A stretch of 64,000 bases of DNA from Bacillus pseudomycoides (GTDB taxonomy: Bacteria; Bacillota; Bacilli; Bacillales; Bacillaceae_G). Below are positions 18,663 through 26,176 of the stretch, in pieces (position 1 is the stretch's first letter; every line of letters starts with the position of its first letter). A model generated the notes under the pieces. That model ran no database searches. It saw only the letters and a list, made by a program, of their open reading frames with translations, and was not told the origin of the DNA. Made by a program: the position numbers and the translations under genes. The DNA lies in the NCBI RefSeq assembly GCF_022811845.1, contig NZ_CP064266.1:2666001-2730000 (forward strand), read 5' to 3'.

Positions 18663-18899
18663 TTAACCTACAGAGGTTATAATGCTCTCAATATTGTCAC
18701 AGCCAATCTGTATAAAATTCGTAACACTTGGAGTTAGCAAATCTTGATCTTGCAATGTAACTAGGCAAGTCGCTGGATTAAAGGATATAAACAATGCTGG
18801 CCCATAAACAAAACCTGATTTACCTACAACTGTTACAGTAGTTCCATGCTGTATGCCGGAGGCCAGGAGACATATGCTTCCTTCACATGTTGGATCCAT
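18663..18899 (-). CDS. Small CgeA-like spore surface protein (tentative)
   Basis: A 78-residue beta-rich protein with four cysteines. ATG 18899 has an excellent AAAGGAGGG site ten bases upstream. The middle part (TTVTVVGKSGFVYGPALF, then CLVTLQDQDLL) has the look of the short beta-barrel repeats in CgeA and related coat proteins. It is followed 3 bases later by the cgeB-like gene and preceded by a possible sigma-K promoter, which supports a late sporulation role. The name is inference from context; no catalytic motif is visible. Confidence 0.6.
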   Translation of the reverse strand: MDPTCEGSICLLASGIQHGTTVTVVGKSGFVYGPALFISFNPATCLVTLQDQDLLTPSVTNFIQIGCDNIESIITSVG

Positions 18900-18953
18900 G
18901 GATAATGTTCCCTCCTTTGTATCAATTAAGTTAGTTTTTAAAAACTAATACTA

Positions 18954-18981
18954 CACTATATGTTAATAGGTACACTTAAGT
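18954..18981 (-). promoter_or_regulatory. Candidate sigma-K promoter of the cgeA-like gene
   Basis: On the minus strand, CATATAGTG (consensus CATANNNTA) lies 17 bases after an AC -35 core. Transcription would start about 48 bases before the ATG at 18899. This is consistent with expression in the mother cell late in sporulation. The match is good but short. Confidence 0.4.
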
Positions 18982-19223
18982 GCAGAGGCTGTCCTAGTGA
19001 ATACACCCTTTTTATAACAATTCCAAATTTCTTCCTTTTGGTTTGTTTATATTAACCAACGTATGTAATTGGTAAGAGGTTTAATTATTTCTTTAACACT
19101 TTATGCTAGTATCTATATTTTTTTCGTAAAAGATGCATAGACTACTAGGGAATCAAATTTTAATTGGGAAACAATACATCGACAGATTTTGTATGAATGG
19201 ATTAACTATATGGGGGGTTGGTT

Positions 19224-20498
19224 TTGAATCCAAAGGTTTCAATCATTCTTACTAGCTATAATAAGCCTGCATTAGTAGGCAAAGCAATTGAAAGTGTACT
19301 GTGTCAATCTTTAGATGAGTGGGAACTTTTTATTATGGATGACAATTCTAATGAAGAAACAATACATGTCATTAAACTGTATTTGGGTGATTCAAGAATC
19401 GTTTATATGAATAGTGCTATAAAAGATGACGAGCGTTATCAAAAAACAAGATATGCCGTACTCATCAACAAAGCTATTCCGTTAACAAGAGGAACGTACA
19501 TTTCTTATTTAACAGACGACACTGTCTATGTTCCAGAGAGGTTAGAAGAAATGACTTCTTTCCTTATAAGGAATCCTAAGATAGACATCGTTTATTCTTC
19601 TCAGCAGGTGAAATTTGTTGATTATCAATTGAAGCTGCTTTATGAAAGAGTAAGACCGGCAAGAAGTGTGCTGTCTAAAGCTGTCAACATTGTAGACCAC
19701 TGTTCAGTCATGCATACGCGTTCAATATTAGAAGCGGTTTATGAAGAGTATGGGGGATATTGGGATGAGAGTCCTGTTCATTGGTACAATGGAGATGCCG
19801 CTTTTTGGGAGCGGTTAAATATTTTTCAAACGTTCCATCCCATTGATAAGATGCTTGATATAACATATAAAACACCCTACTCTTTTCAAAATTTATATAA
19901 CAACTTACCTATGACAATTCCGAATGGAACGTTGGTAAGAGGCTCAAGTCATCAAGTTTTTTTGATTGAGGGACAGCAAAGAAGACTCATTACAAATGAG
20001 ATGCTTATATATTTTAAATACGACCTAAAGAAAATAGTTACCATACCTGATCCTTTTTTATATAGATATGTGGAAGGATCTTCTATTGACAATTCAACTG
20101 CTATTCCAAATTTACGTGTCATACAGAACGAAAAAAACGAATTTTTTTATATCGAAAATAACAAGAAAAGACCAATAATGAATATATTGACTTTTCGAAA
20201 ATTCAAATTTTCTTTCCGTGAAGTAATTAAAGTGGGCTCGGGGTTGTTGGACTCGATACCTTATGGATTGCCAATTTCCTCTATTTTACGTTGTGATACT
20301 TGTTTACCGGAAAGTAAAGTATTAACCTACGGCAATCAGTATTGGATTGTAATGAATTGCAAGCTCCATCCTATTGATAAAAAAGTAGTACAAAAGCTTA
20401 ACAACCTGCATGATTGCATACAGGTTTCCAGAACCGAGATAGAAGTTTTTGAAAAAGGAGAGCCAATTATCCCACATCTTAAGAGCAATCTTGGATAG
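19224..20498 (+). CDS. CgeD-like GT2 glycosyltransferase with C-terminal repeat domain
   Basis: A protein of about 424 residues. Residues 1-220 are a GT2 domain (VSIILTSYNKP, MDDNSNEET, and LTDDTVY as DxD). Residues about 230-420 carry repeats of the pattern GTLVRGSSHQVFLIEGQQRR / LITNEMLIYF, ending in a Pro-Gly-type turn. The same two-part layout and length are those I recall for B. subtilis CgeD. TTG at 19218 abuts the GGGGGG site, so TTG 19224 with 7-base spacing is preferred. A sigma-K-like -10 CATAGACTA lies at 19136-19144. It is divergent from the cgeA/cgeB-like pair. Confidence 0.7.
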   Translation: MNPKVSIILTSYNKPALVGKAIESVLCQSLDEWELFIMDDNSNEETIHVIKLYLGDSRIVYMNSAIKDDERYQKTRYAVLINKAIPLTRGTYISYLTDDTVYVPERLEEMTSFLIRNPKIDIVYSSQQVKFVDYQLKLLYERVRPARSVLSKAVNIVDHCSVMHTRSILEAVYEEYGGYWDESPVHWYNGDAAFWERLNIFQTFHPIDKMLDITYKTPYSFQNLYNNLPMTIPNGTLVRGSSHQVFLIEGQQRRLITNEMLIYFKYDLKKIVTIPDPFLYRYVEGSSIDNSTAIPNLRVIQNEKNEFFYIENNKKRPIMNILTFRKFKFSFREVIKVGSGLLDSIPYGLPISSILRCDTCLPESKVLTYGNQYWIVMNCKLHPIDKKVVQKLNNLHDCIQVSRTEIEVFEKGEPIIPHLKSNLG

Positions 20499-20519
20499 AA
20501 ATACCATTGCCATTCTCGC

Positions 20520-20726
20520 ATAGCAGGACCAATTCTTACACTATCTGCAAAAGGGATTAGCGATTTTAACAGCATCTTAAAATAACTTGAAGAACGTGCA
20601 CCACTTCGTCGTAACGTAACACAAGAATATGTAGGAAACACAGCGTTATTCTTATTCAGTGATCTCGCAAGCTGTGTTATTGGTGAGACCATCCATGTGA
20701 ATTCGAGGTATTATATTTTAGGATAA
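20520..20726 (+). pseudogene. fabI: Decayed 3' fragment of fabI
   Basis: These 69 codons align without gaps to the last 69 codons of fabI (2701-2907). By hand count 33 of 207 bases differ, about 84 percent identity. An in-frame TAA replaces a Gln codon (AAATAACTT versus AAACAAATC) and several invariant residues are changed (Gly to Cys, Glu to Tyr). There is no start or upstream part. The fragment sits 21 bases after the CgeD-like gene, so fabI sequence brackets the whole sugar island. Confidence 0.93.
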
Positions 20727-20751
20727 TAATTCTATATGAATGGATAAAATG

Positions 20752-20799
20752 AAAAAACCTCTTGGGTCGTAAAAAAATATACGATTCAAGAGGTTTTTT
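20752..20799 (+). terminator. Terminator after cgeD-like gene and fabI fragment
   Basis: AAAAAACCTCTTG and its complement CAAGAGGTTTTTT form the stem, extended by TCGT/ACGA, around an A-rich loop. It is symmetrical and could act in both directions. The next 350 bases, to 21153, show no gene and no further hairpin. Confidence 0.85.
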
Positions 20800-21153
20800 G
20801 TGAAAATAAGTCTTTTAGAAAGAACTAAAAATTAAAAACAATGCTTACATTTTAGCGTAGAGTTGTACATCAATGGTGTATGTTCCTTTTTATTTATTAG
20901 TGCCATTTGTACAGGCGTGCATAGAATGTATAAGAAATATGGGACTACTCAACCACGCCCTTGATTTAGGAGTGTAATAAGCTGAATTTTGCCCTGTATT
21001 GTTACAACAAAGTTATATGCATATACCACTATATCTTGTGATACAACAATAAAGCACATAGACACGTTTTTTCAGTAGATTTCGCTAGTTATCTTGTATT
21101 TTTATGGGATGATTAAATAGTCATAAAATCATTGAATGTAAAGGATAATTAAT

Positions 21154-21706
21154 ATGAAAAATAAAAAATGCTGTAACAGATGTCCAGTCGCATTTCCGGC
21201 GACATTTCCCACACCTAGCCCACCTCTTTGTAGGCTACGGGTTATTAATCTAGGGGTAATTACTATTAATGATGCCAGCCCGGCCGCATCATATCCGTCA
21301 AGTATCAATGTTTCAGACTTGCCTGGTACCATTACTCAGGTGACGGTAACACTAAACAACATGAGTCATACTTTTCCAGTTGATATTGATATCTTGCTTG
21401 TCAGAACATTAGAGGAGAACGTTATTCTCGTGTAAGATGCAGATAGCAGTCTTGATATTAATGGTGTAACATTAATATCAAGACTTAGCACTATTTCCAC
21501 TACCAGCTATAGGCCTGGTACGTACCAGCCGACTAACTATAGAGGAGACGATAAATTCCCTGCGCCAGCACCACCATACGGATCGATCGGTCTTAAGCGT
21601 CTTCAATGGAACGAATCCAAACGGTCGATGGCAACTTTTCGTACGTGATGAGTTCGGTGTTAGTTATATTTCTTTTTGGTTCCTTCAGCTGAAGCTGGAG
21701 TTTTTT
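21154..21706 (+). pseudogene. Disrupted exosporium-type protein with P-domain-like beta-sandwich
   Basis: The start is good (AAAGGATAATTAATATG) and the protein begins with the Cys/Pro leader CCNRCPVAFPATFP, like the ExsF-like neighbour. It continues LPGTITQVTVTLNNMSHTFP and DIDILLV, characteristic of proprotein-convertase P-domain-like folds. A TAA at 21433 interrupts it, in-frame reading then gives DADSSLDINGVTLI and YRPGTYQPTNYRGDDKFPAP, and a frameshift near 21590 is needed to reach SVFNGTNPNGRWQLFVRDEF. The domain is complete if both lesions are repaired. The gene is therefore inactive or makes a 93-residue product. Confidence 0.75.
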
Positions 21707-21920
21707 TATTGATAGAAAGAGGAGATGCTTATAAATGAGAGATAGTATCTAAAGTTTATAGAGAATTTTTTTTGCTTTGCAACAAATTCCCCAACTACAT
21801 TATGTAAACTAATGATGCTTTTATATGAAAAGTATAGGTAGTAAGTGTCAATCATATATTTCTCTAATTCAATTAAATTTTATTAAAACACAATAGGTTG
21901 AGAACTTATCTATAATATGT

Positions 21921-21957
21921 ATCAATGTGTAGAGAAAAAACATCTCTACACATTGAT
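21921..21957 (-). terminator. Hairpin after the ExsF-like gene
   Basis: ATCAATGTGTAGAGA at 21921-21935 and its perfect complement at 21943-21957, with a 7-base loop. It follows the stop of the minus-strand gene by about 10 bases. There is no long T run, so termination strength is uncertain. Confidence 0.6.
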
Positions 21958-21966
21958 GATTTAGGA

Positions 21967-22527
21967 TTAAGCAATCTGAGTTGCTCGTAATGAAGCGAAG
22001 TCAGCTATAAATCCACCTGTAAGAAGTGGAACCGTGAATGTAGTACTGTTAATCACTTCAATACTAATCGTTGTAGGAACAGTTATCTCTATAAGAGAAG
22101 GCGAAGTTAATACGTCAGCCCATTCTAAAGCACCGGCTGCTGCAAGTGCTAAAGTGTCTGCAACTCTAGATTGTGAACCTCCAACAATAAAGTTACCGAA
22201 AGCATTAGTAGCACGTAATTGTCCAGTGAAATCCATACCAACTGAAGTACCAGCGGCACCAATAGTCGCAGCAAGTAAAATACTTACCGAATAGTCAAGT
22301 GCATATACTCCAGGTTCTTGTAAAGTTAACCCGCTTCCTGTAGATACTACGTTGTTTAGTGGACCTGTAAGAGGAAGAAGTAAAGTAGTAGTGGCACTAG
22401 TAAGAGGGGCAACTGGGTTGAGAATTGGTTGGTCAGTAGTAGTTGCAAATGCTGATCCGAATGCAGGTCTTCGTGGTGGGAAATCAGGTGGAAAGGCAGG
22501 AGGACACTTTTTAAAAAAGTTACTCAT
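21967..22527 (-). CDS. ExsF/BxpB-like exosporium protein
   Basis: A 186-residue protein. After a Cys-Pro leader (FFKKCPPAFPPDFPPRRPAF) comes a beta-jelly-roll like the ExsF/BxpB and BclA C-terminal domains: LLLPLTGPLNNVVSTGSGLTL, EPGVYALDYSVSILL, and a C-terminal ITVPTTISIEVINSTTFTV ending in ATQIA. BxpB anchors the BclA nap to the exosporium basal layer in B. anthracis. The longest frame opens with GTG at 22536 inside the AAAGGAGTG site; ATG 22527 with 8-base spacing is the true start. No collagen-like region is present. Confidence 0.8.
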   Translation of the reverse strand: MSNFFKKCPPAFPPDFPPRRPAFGSAFATTTDQPILNPVAPLTSATTTLLLPLTGPLNNVVSTGSGLTLQEPGVYALDYSVSILLAATIGAAGTSVGMDFTGQLRATNAFGNFIVGGSQSRVADTLALAAAGALEWADVLTSPSLIEITVPTTISIEVINSTTFTVPLLTGGFIADFASLRATQIA

Positions 22528-22669
22528 GTTTTTCACTCCTTTATATATTCTTCATTAATATTTAATGAAATAATGAGCTAAAGTGGAAGGGCGTGTTCCT
22601 ATTTTTAAAAAAAAATGTTAATATGTGTATATTTTTGGTGTCGTAATAGAGTAAGGAGTGGAGGAGCTA

Positions 22670-22888
22670 ATGGTTAGGAAAAAACATAATTTGACGGGGC
22701 AAGAGCTTTGGGATGATTTTTTACTAAGAAATACAATGGACAATAGTAGGAGAGATGAAGAGAGGAATATCTACAGTAGTACTACAGGAAGCAGTGAACG
22801 CCATAATATTCATGACCATATGAGAAAGTATAATGAGAGTATCTTATGTAATCTAATATACAAAATTAGAGAAGCTGAATATAAATAA
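22670..22888 (+). CDS. Small charged protein of unknown function
   Basis: A 72-residue hydrophilic protein beginning MVRKKHNLTGQELWDDF and ending in KIREAEYK. ATG 22670 follows GGAGGAG; the longer GTG start at 22658 abuts its site and is rejected. There are no membrane segments or known motifs. It lies divergent to the ExsF-like gene inside the spore-surface cluster, so a sporulation role is possible but not shown. Confidence 0.6.
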   Translation: MVRKKHNLTGQELWDDFLLRNTMDNSRRDEERNIYSSTTGSSERHNIHDHMRKYNESILCNLIYKIREAEYK

Positions 22889-23127
22889 TTAGGGATTGTT
22901 CATTAAGAAATAAATGAATTACAAGGTACATATTTATATTATGTAAATGTTATCACGGAATCATTCGTAAATAATATCGTTAAATAAAAATAGTAAAACT
23001 TCTTAATATAAAGTTTATGTAATTATAACTTAGCATCTATCCAAGCATGGAACAAAATTATTAAGCAAATTCTTCCGTTTCTTGAATATACTTTTAGTAA
23101 TACGTTTATGGAAATGGGGGATAGAGA

Positions 23128-23832
23128 ATGGCGAAAAAAAAGTCGGGGCAGAAAAAAAATGTACCGTCATTATATATGAGATCAATAGGTGCTGAAGCAC
23201 TTGAGAAGTATACACAGCGTACTTTTGTTATAAAGAAGGATACATTCACAAAAGAAAATCATATGGCACAACAAACAAGTCAAGAGGTACGGACGGATGA
23301 AAAAAATGTAGCGAAGTATAAAGAGCAGGCAGAAGAAAAAGAAGCAGATGTAGCGAAGTATAAAGAGCAGGCAGAAGAAAAAGAAGCGAATGTAGTGGAA
23401 TATAAAGAGCAGGCAAAAGAAAAAGAAGCAGATGTAGTGGAATATAAAGAGCAGACAAAAGAAAAAGAAGCAGATGTAGTGGAACATAGAGAGCAGACAG
23501 AAAAAAATATAGCAAAGCAGGTCGAAGAAGTACAAGAGAGTGTAGTGTCAAAGAACAAAGAACGAGAAAAGAGCGGTGCAGAAGTACAGAATAATAAACA
23601 CAAATTCATATCTTTCCGTGAAATGACAAATGAAGAAAAAGTCTATTATTTACTGAATCGCCCTCATTATATTCCGAAAGCAAATTGTTTTTTTAGAACA
23701 AAACGAGCATCTTATATAGGGCGTATTATTGCTTATGAGAATGGACGTGTCAAAATTAAATCATCAACAAAGTTAACTGAAACAGTGATTGATATTAACG
23801 AGATTATATTGATTCAAATGATTGGAACGTAA
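23128..23832 (+). CDS. cotO: CotO-like spore coat/exosporium assembly protein
   Basis: A 234-residue protein with three parts: a basic N-terminus (MAKKKSGQKKNVPSLYMRS), a central array of 14-residue repeats, and a conserved C-terminal module with FREMTNEEKVYYLLNRPHY, a cysteine at ANCFFRT, and TVIDINEIILIQM. The C-terminal module is the CotO type, which links coat and exosporium. Its position beside ExsY/CotY genes agrees with CotO loci in the B. cereus group. ATG follows GGGGGATAGAGA. The repeat region is highly charged (Lys/Glu) and probably helical. Confidence 0.72.
   Translation: MAKKKSGQKKNVPSLYMRSIGAEALEKYTQRTFVIKKDTFTKENHMAQQTSQEVRTDEKNVAKYKEQAEEKEADVAKYKEQAEEKEANVVEYKEQAKEKEADVVEYKEQTKEKEADVVEHREQTEKNIAKQVEEVQESVVSKNKEREKSGAEVQNNKHKFISFREMTNEEKVYYLLNRPHYIPKANCFFRTKRASYIGRIIAYENGRVKIKSSTKLTETVIDINEIILIQMIGT
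23305..23514 (+). repeat. 42-bp tandem repeats inside the cotO-like gene
   Basis: Five units of 42 bases encode NVAKYKEQAEEKEA-type 14-mers. Units 1 and 2 are nearly identical at the DNA level, and units 3 and 4 likewise; unit 5 is degenerate. Copy number is likely to vary between strains by slippage or recombination without breaking the frame. Confidence 0.9.
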
Positions 23833-23891
23833 CTCATATGTAAAAGGTGGTAGCAGGCTACCACCCGATGTTTTTTTAGTTTACATTTATT

Positions 23892-24365
23892 TTATACACC
23901 AGTAATATTTACATCTGGTAAACATTCAATAGCACAGAAACATTTTAAATCAACTGTGATACAAGAATTTGTAGCAACTAGGGTATTGCCGCTAGTAAAT
24001 ACTTCACAGAAAGAAGTGGAAGTATCTATAGTACCTGCAGCATTTCTTAAAGCAAGTACTCGCAATACGGCACAACAATCATCTACACTTTCTACACGAA
24101 AGATTGGAGAAGTTCCACAAACAAATGTAGTTGCCCCAGTTGGAACAAAAAAGTTTGCAAAAAACGTACCTCCAAATTTGGTGAATAGTGTAAAAGGACG
24201 CGTGTTTGCGATTGGCGCTGAAGCGTTTGCACCAAGAAACGGGATTTCGCAGCCTGTAGGACATCCACTACCTGTTGCGCAATCTTGTAATTCATCGATA
24301 AATTTTACAACATCGCATACACAGTTTGAGTGGTGACGATCATGTCTTTCATCATTACAACTCAT
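23892..24365 (-). CDS. CotY/CotZ/ExsY family exosporium protein
   Basis: A 157-residue cysteine-rich protein beginning MSCNDERHD with HSNCVCDVVKFIDELQDCA, then CEIPFLGA, ANTRPFTLFTK, SPIFRVESVDDCCAVLRVL and the C-terminal SCITVDLKCFCAIECL. These are the landmarks of ExsY/CotY, which self-assemble into the disulfide-linked exosporium basal layer. The GTG at 24374 lies within the ribosome binding site GGAGTG; ATG 24365 gives the MSCN start of the family. It is more divergent from textbook ExsY than usual in the central loop (GGTFFANFFVPTGATTF). Confidence 0.9.
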   Translation of the reverse strand: MSCNDERHDRHHSNCVCDVVKFIDELQDCATGSGCPTGCEIPFLGANASAPIANTRPFTLFTKFGGTFFANFFVPTGATTFVCGTSPIFRVESVDDCCAVLRVLALRNAAGTIDTSTSFCEVFTSGNTLVATNSCITVDLKCFCAIECLPDVNITGV

Positions 24366-24403
24366 GAATTTCACTCCTTATATTTAGTTTTCATTTACAC
24401 TAT

Positions 24404-24431
24404 TAGAGTATTGAAATAGGAGCAAATAGGT
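24404..24431 (-). promoter_or_regulatory. Candidate sigma-K promoter of the cotY/exsY-like gene
   Basis: On the minus strand, AATACTCTA (one mismatch to CATANNNTA) lies 17 bases after an AC core. The bases CTAATAGTG at and after the -10 are identical to those at the promoter of the second family member (26028-26058). Confidence 0.35.
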
Positions 24432-24557
24432 TACGGTTCTTAGTATGTTTTTTTTGAAGGATAAGCCTTTATTTGTCCTAATTTAAAAGGGAGTAATGTC
24501 CTTGGTGTTAGGAGTTACACTTTAGGCTTTGATACATGGGAATAAGGAGATGGAACA

Positions 24558-24917
24558 ATGTTTCTAAATAGCTGGCTTTTATTTTTTATTTTTTCGTTGG
24601 CTGTGTTTCGGTTTACACGTCTCATTGTATACGATAAAATTACCAGCTTTATACGCGCTCCTTTTATTGAAGAAATACAAATTCAAGAGCAAGACGGGAC
24701 CATGTCGACGTATATGAAGGTGAAGGGAACGGGACTCCAAAAATGGATTGGGGAATTGTTAAGTTGCTATTGGTGTACAGGTGTGTGGATCAGTGCTTTG
24801 TTACTTCTTTTTTATCATTGGATTCCTAAAGTTGCAGAGCCTATTTTAGCATTGTTGGCGATTGCAGGGGCTGCGGCGATTATTGAAACGATAATTGGAC
24901 GCTTTGTTGAGGAATAA
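24558..24917 (+). CDS. yjcA: YjcA-like DUF1360 sporulation membrane protein
   Basis: A 119-residue membrane protein with two or three hydrophobic segments. It begins FLNSWLLFFIFSLAVFRFTRLIVYDKI and carries LLSCYWCTGVWISALLL, the Cys-x2-Cys-containing motif of DUF1360 proteins, then a C-terminal helix AIAGAAAIIETIIGRF. In B. subtilis yjcA sits beside the cotVWXYZ genes; here it sits between two CotY/ExsY genes, supporting the name. ATG follows AAGGAGATGGAACA. The biochemical role is unknown. Confidence 0.75.
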   Translation: MFLNSWLLFFIFSLAVFRFTRLIVYDKITSFIRAPFIEEIQIQEQDGTMSTYMKVKGTGLQKWIGELLSCYWCTGVWISALLLLFYHWIPKVAEPILALLAIAGAAAIIETIIGRFVEE

Positions 24918-25052
24918 GGATAGGGGTTTCTACATTTTTACTGATGGACAATTGAAGAACCTGAATCTAATAGTCTAAAAATAGGTGAACGGAAGTAAAT
25001 GGTTGTTCATATAGTGAATAGATAGAATTGCACAATAGAGGAGATGTTTGCC

Positions 25053-25211
25053 ATGAGAAATAACCTGCAACCAAATCTATATAGCATGCAACAATGGTAT
25101 CAACTGCAGCAACAACAGGCGCAGCAATTACAGCAGCAAGGATTTGTAAAGAAAAAGGGTTGTAACTGTGGAAAGAAAAAGAAAGTTTCTGATCAACAAA
25201 ACCAAGATTGA
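25053..25211 (+). CDS. Small Gln-rich protein with basic CNCGKKKK tail
   Basis: A 52-residue protein too short for routine ORF lists. ATG 25053 follows GAGGAG. Its N-terminal two thirds are Gln-rich (MQQWYQLQQQQAQQLQQQ) and it ends with KKKGCNCGKKKK and a polar tail. A proper terminator follows directly at 25213-25242, which supports a real gene. The Gln-rich plus Cys/Lys tail composition is typical of small spore coat proteins that become cross-linked, and it lies within the spore-surface cluster. Function unknown. Confidence 0.7.
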   Translation: MRNNLQPNLYSMQQWYQLQQQQAQQLQQQGFVKKKGCNCGKKKKVSDQQNQD

Positions 25212-25212
25212 A

Positions 25213-25242
25213 TAAACACTCATGTTATTGTGAGTGTTTTTT
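25213..25242 (+). terminator. Terminator of the small Gln-rich gene
   Basis: AACACTCA and TGAGTGTT form the stem around an 8-base loop, followed by T6. The remaining 280 bases up to 25526 show no gene. Confidence 0.8.
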
Positions 25243-25526
25243 GCTTTGTATGAAAATGGAAAATGAGAAAGCGATAGAGGTATGTGTGAAGTTATTTCGA
25301 TATGATATTCCAAGGAAAGAAACTTGTACATGGTTAGGGAATATATTTATGGAGTAATGAAAAGATATCAAAGCGATTTTCTTGTTTCAAACAACAACAG
25401 AATTTCTGATTTTGACAGAATTATCTTTTCATAGTTTAGTGAGTTTATACGTTGGTTCCATTTACAGATGTGTGTATGTTATAGCTGCTTAGGGGATGGA
25501 GAAATGATTACTAATACCATCAAAAT

Positions 25527-25994
25527 TTAGCAGTTTGCAACAGACGTATCCCGCAAGCATTGAATACCACAAAAACAATGTAAATCAACAGTGATACAAG
25601 AAGAGGTTGCACGTAATTCAGCATGCGAGAATGTTAAGTAAGTACAGACAGGATTTGGGCTAGTGTCAGGCTCTTTGCCTATAACAACGATTAACGCCCG
25701 AAGTACGGCACAGCAATCTTTATCTATACTTTCTACACGGAAAATAGGAGAGCGACAATTCTTATTTGTGGAAGGAACATATGCTTCGAATGGGTTTCCT
25801 GATTTTGTGAATAAAATAAATGGACGTGTGTTTGCTGCTTTTGCTGTATAGTGCGGACGGAGGAATGGGGCATTATACTGTGATGAATAAGCAGTGGTTG
25901 CACATTCTTGTAATTCATATATGAATTTGACGACATTACATACACAGCTTTCATCAAAGTATGTATCGTGCTCGTTGTTGCAATTGTGACTCAT
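25527..25994 (-). CDS. CotY/CotZ/ExsY family exosporium protein, second member
   Basis: A 155-residue paralogue of the protein at 23892-24365. It has CVCNVVKFIYELQECATT, APFLRPHYTAKAANTRPFIL, GNPFEAYVPS, CRSPIFRVESIDKDCCAVLRAL and SCITVDLHCFCGIQCLRD. It is closer to ExsY/CotY in the FEAYVPS and CRSPIFRVES region. The Cys-x-Gly-Cys pair usually found before PFLGA is missing (SSQYNAPFLRPH), an unusual change for a disulfide-linked shell protein. ATG 25994 is preferred over GTG 26003, which lies in the GGAGTG site. Confidence 0.88.
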   Translation of the reverse strand: MSHNCNNEHDTYFDESCVCNVVKFIYELQECATTAYSSQYNAPFLRPHYTAKAANTRPFILFTKSGNPFEAYVPSTNKNCRSPIFRVESIDKDCCAVLRALIVVIGKEPDTSPNPVCTYLTFSHAELRATSSCITVDLHCFCGIQCLRDTSVANC

Positions 25995-26027
25995 ATTGTT
26001 CACTCCTTATTCTCAAGTTCGCACTAT

Positions 26028-26058
26028 TAGAATATGAGTCGAGAAGAGTCGATATTAC
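26028..26058 (-). promoter_or_regulatory. Candidate sporulation promoter (sigma-E/sigma-K type)
   Basis: On the minus strand, CATATTCTA is a perfect CATANNNTA -10 for sigma-K. The element GTAATAT 15 bases upstream fits a sigma-E -35 better than the sigma-K AC. Either factor would give mother-cell expression of the exosporium gene at 25527-25994. Confidence 0.4.
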
Positions 26059-26140
26059 GGTAGACAAAGGTGATTTCTGTTAAGGCAATTGATAATTCCT
26101 TATGAATAACAACAATTAGGGTGTTGTTTCAGGAAAATAG

Positions 26141-26176
26141 AAAAAGTCAGCACCACATGTTAAGGTGCTAACTTTT
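26141..26176 (-). terminator. Terminator of the yjcD-like helicase gene
   Basis: AAAAAGTCAGCACC pairs with GGTGCTAACTTTTT (one mismatch), and the stem overlaps the last codons of the helicase gene. T-rich in both directions. Confidence 0.75.

Noticed and set aside
20336..20692. 118-codon minus-strand frame at the island edge
   Set aside because: It is the reverse frame of the CgeD-like gene and the fabI fragment; the same mirror frame exists opposite real fabI (2604-2873).
23182..23609. Three long minus-strand frames rich in Phe, Leu, Cys and Ser across the CotO-like gene
   Set aside because: They are mirror frames of the 42-bp repeat region; the repeat period keeps all frames free of stops. 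No ribosome binding sites.
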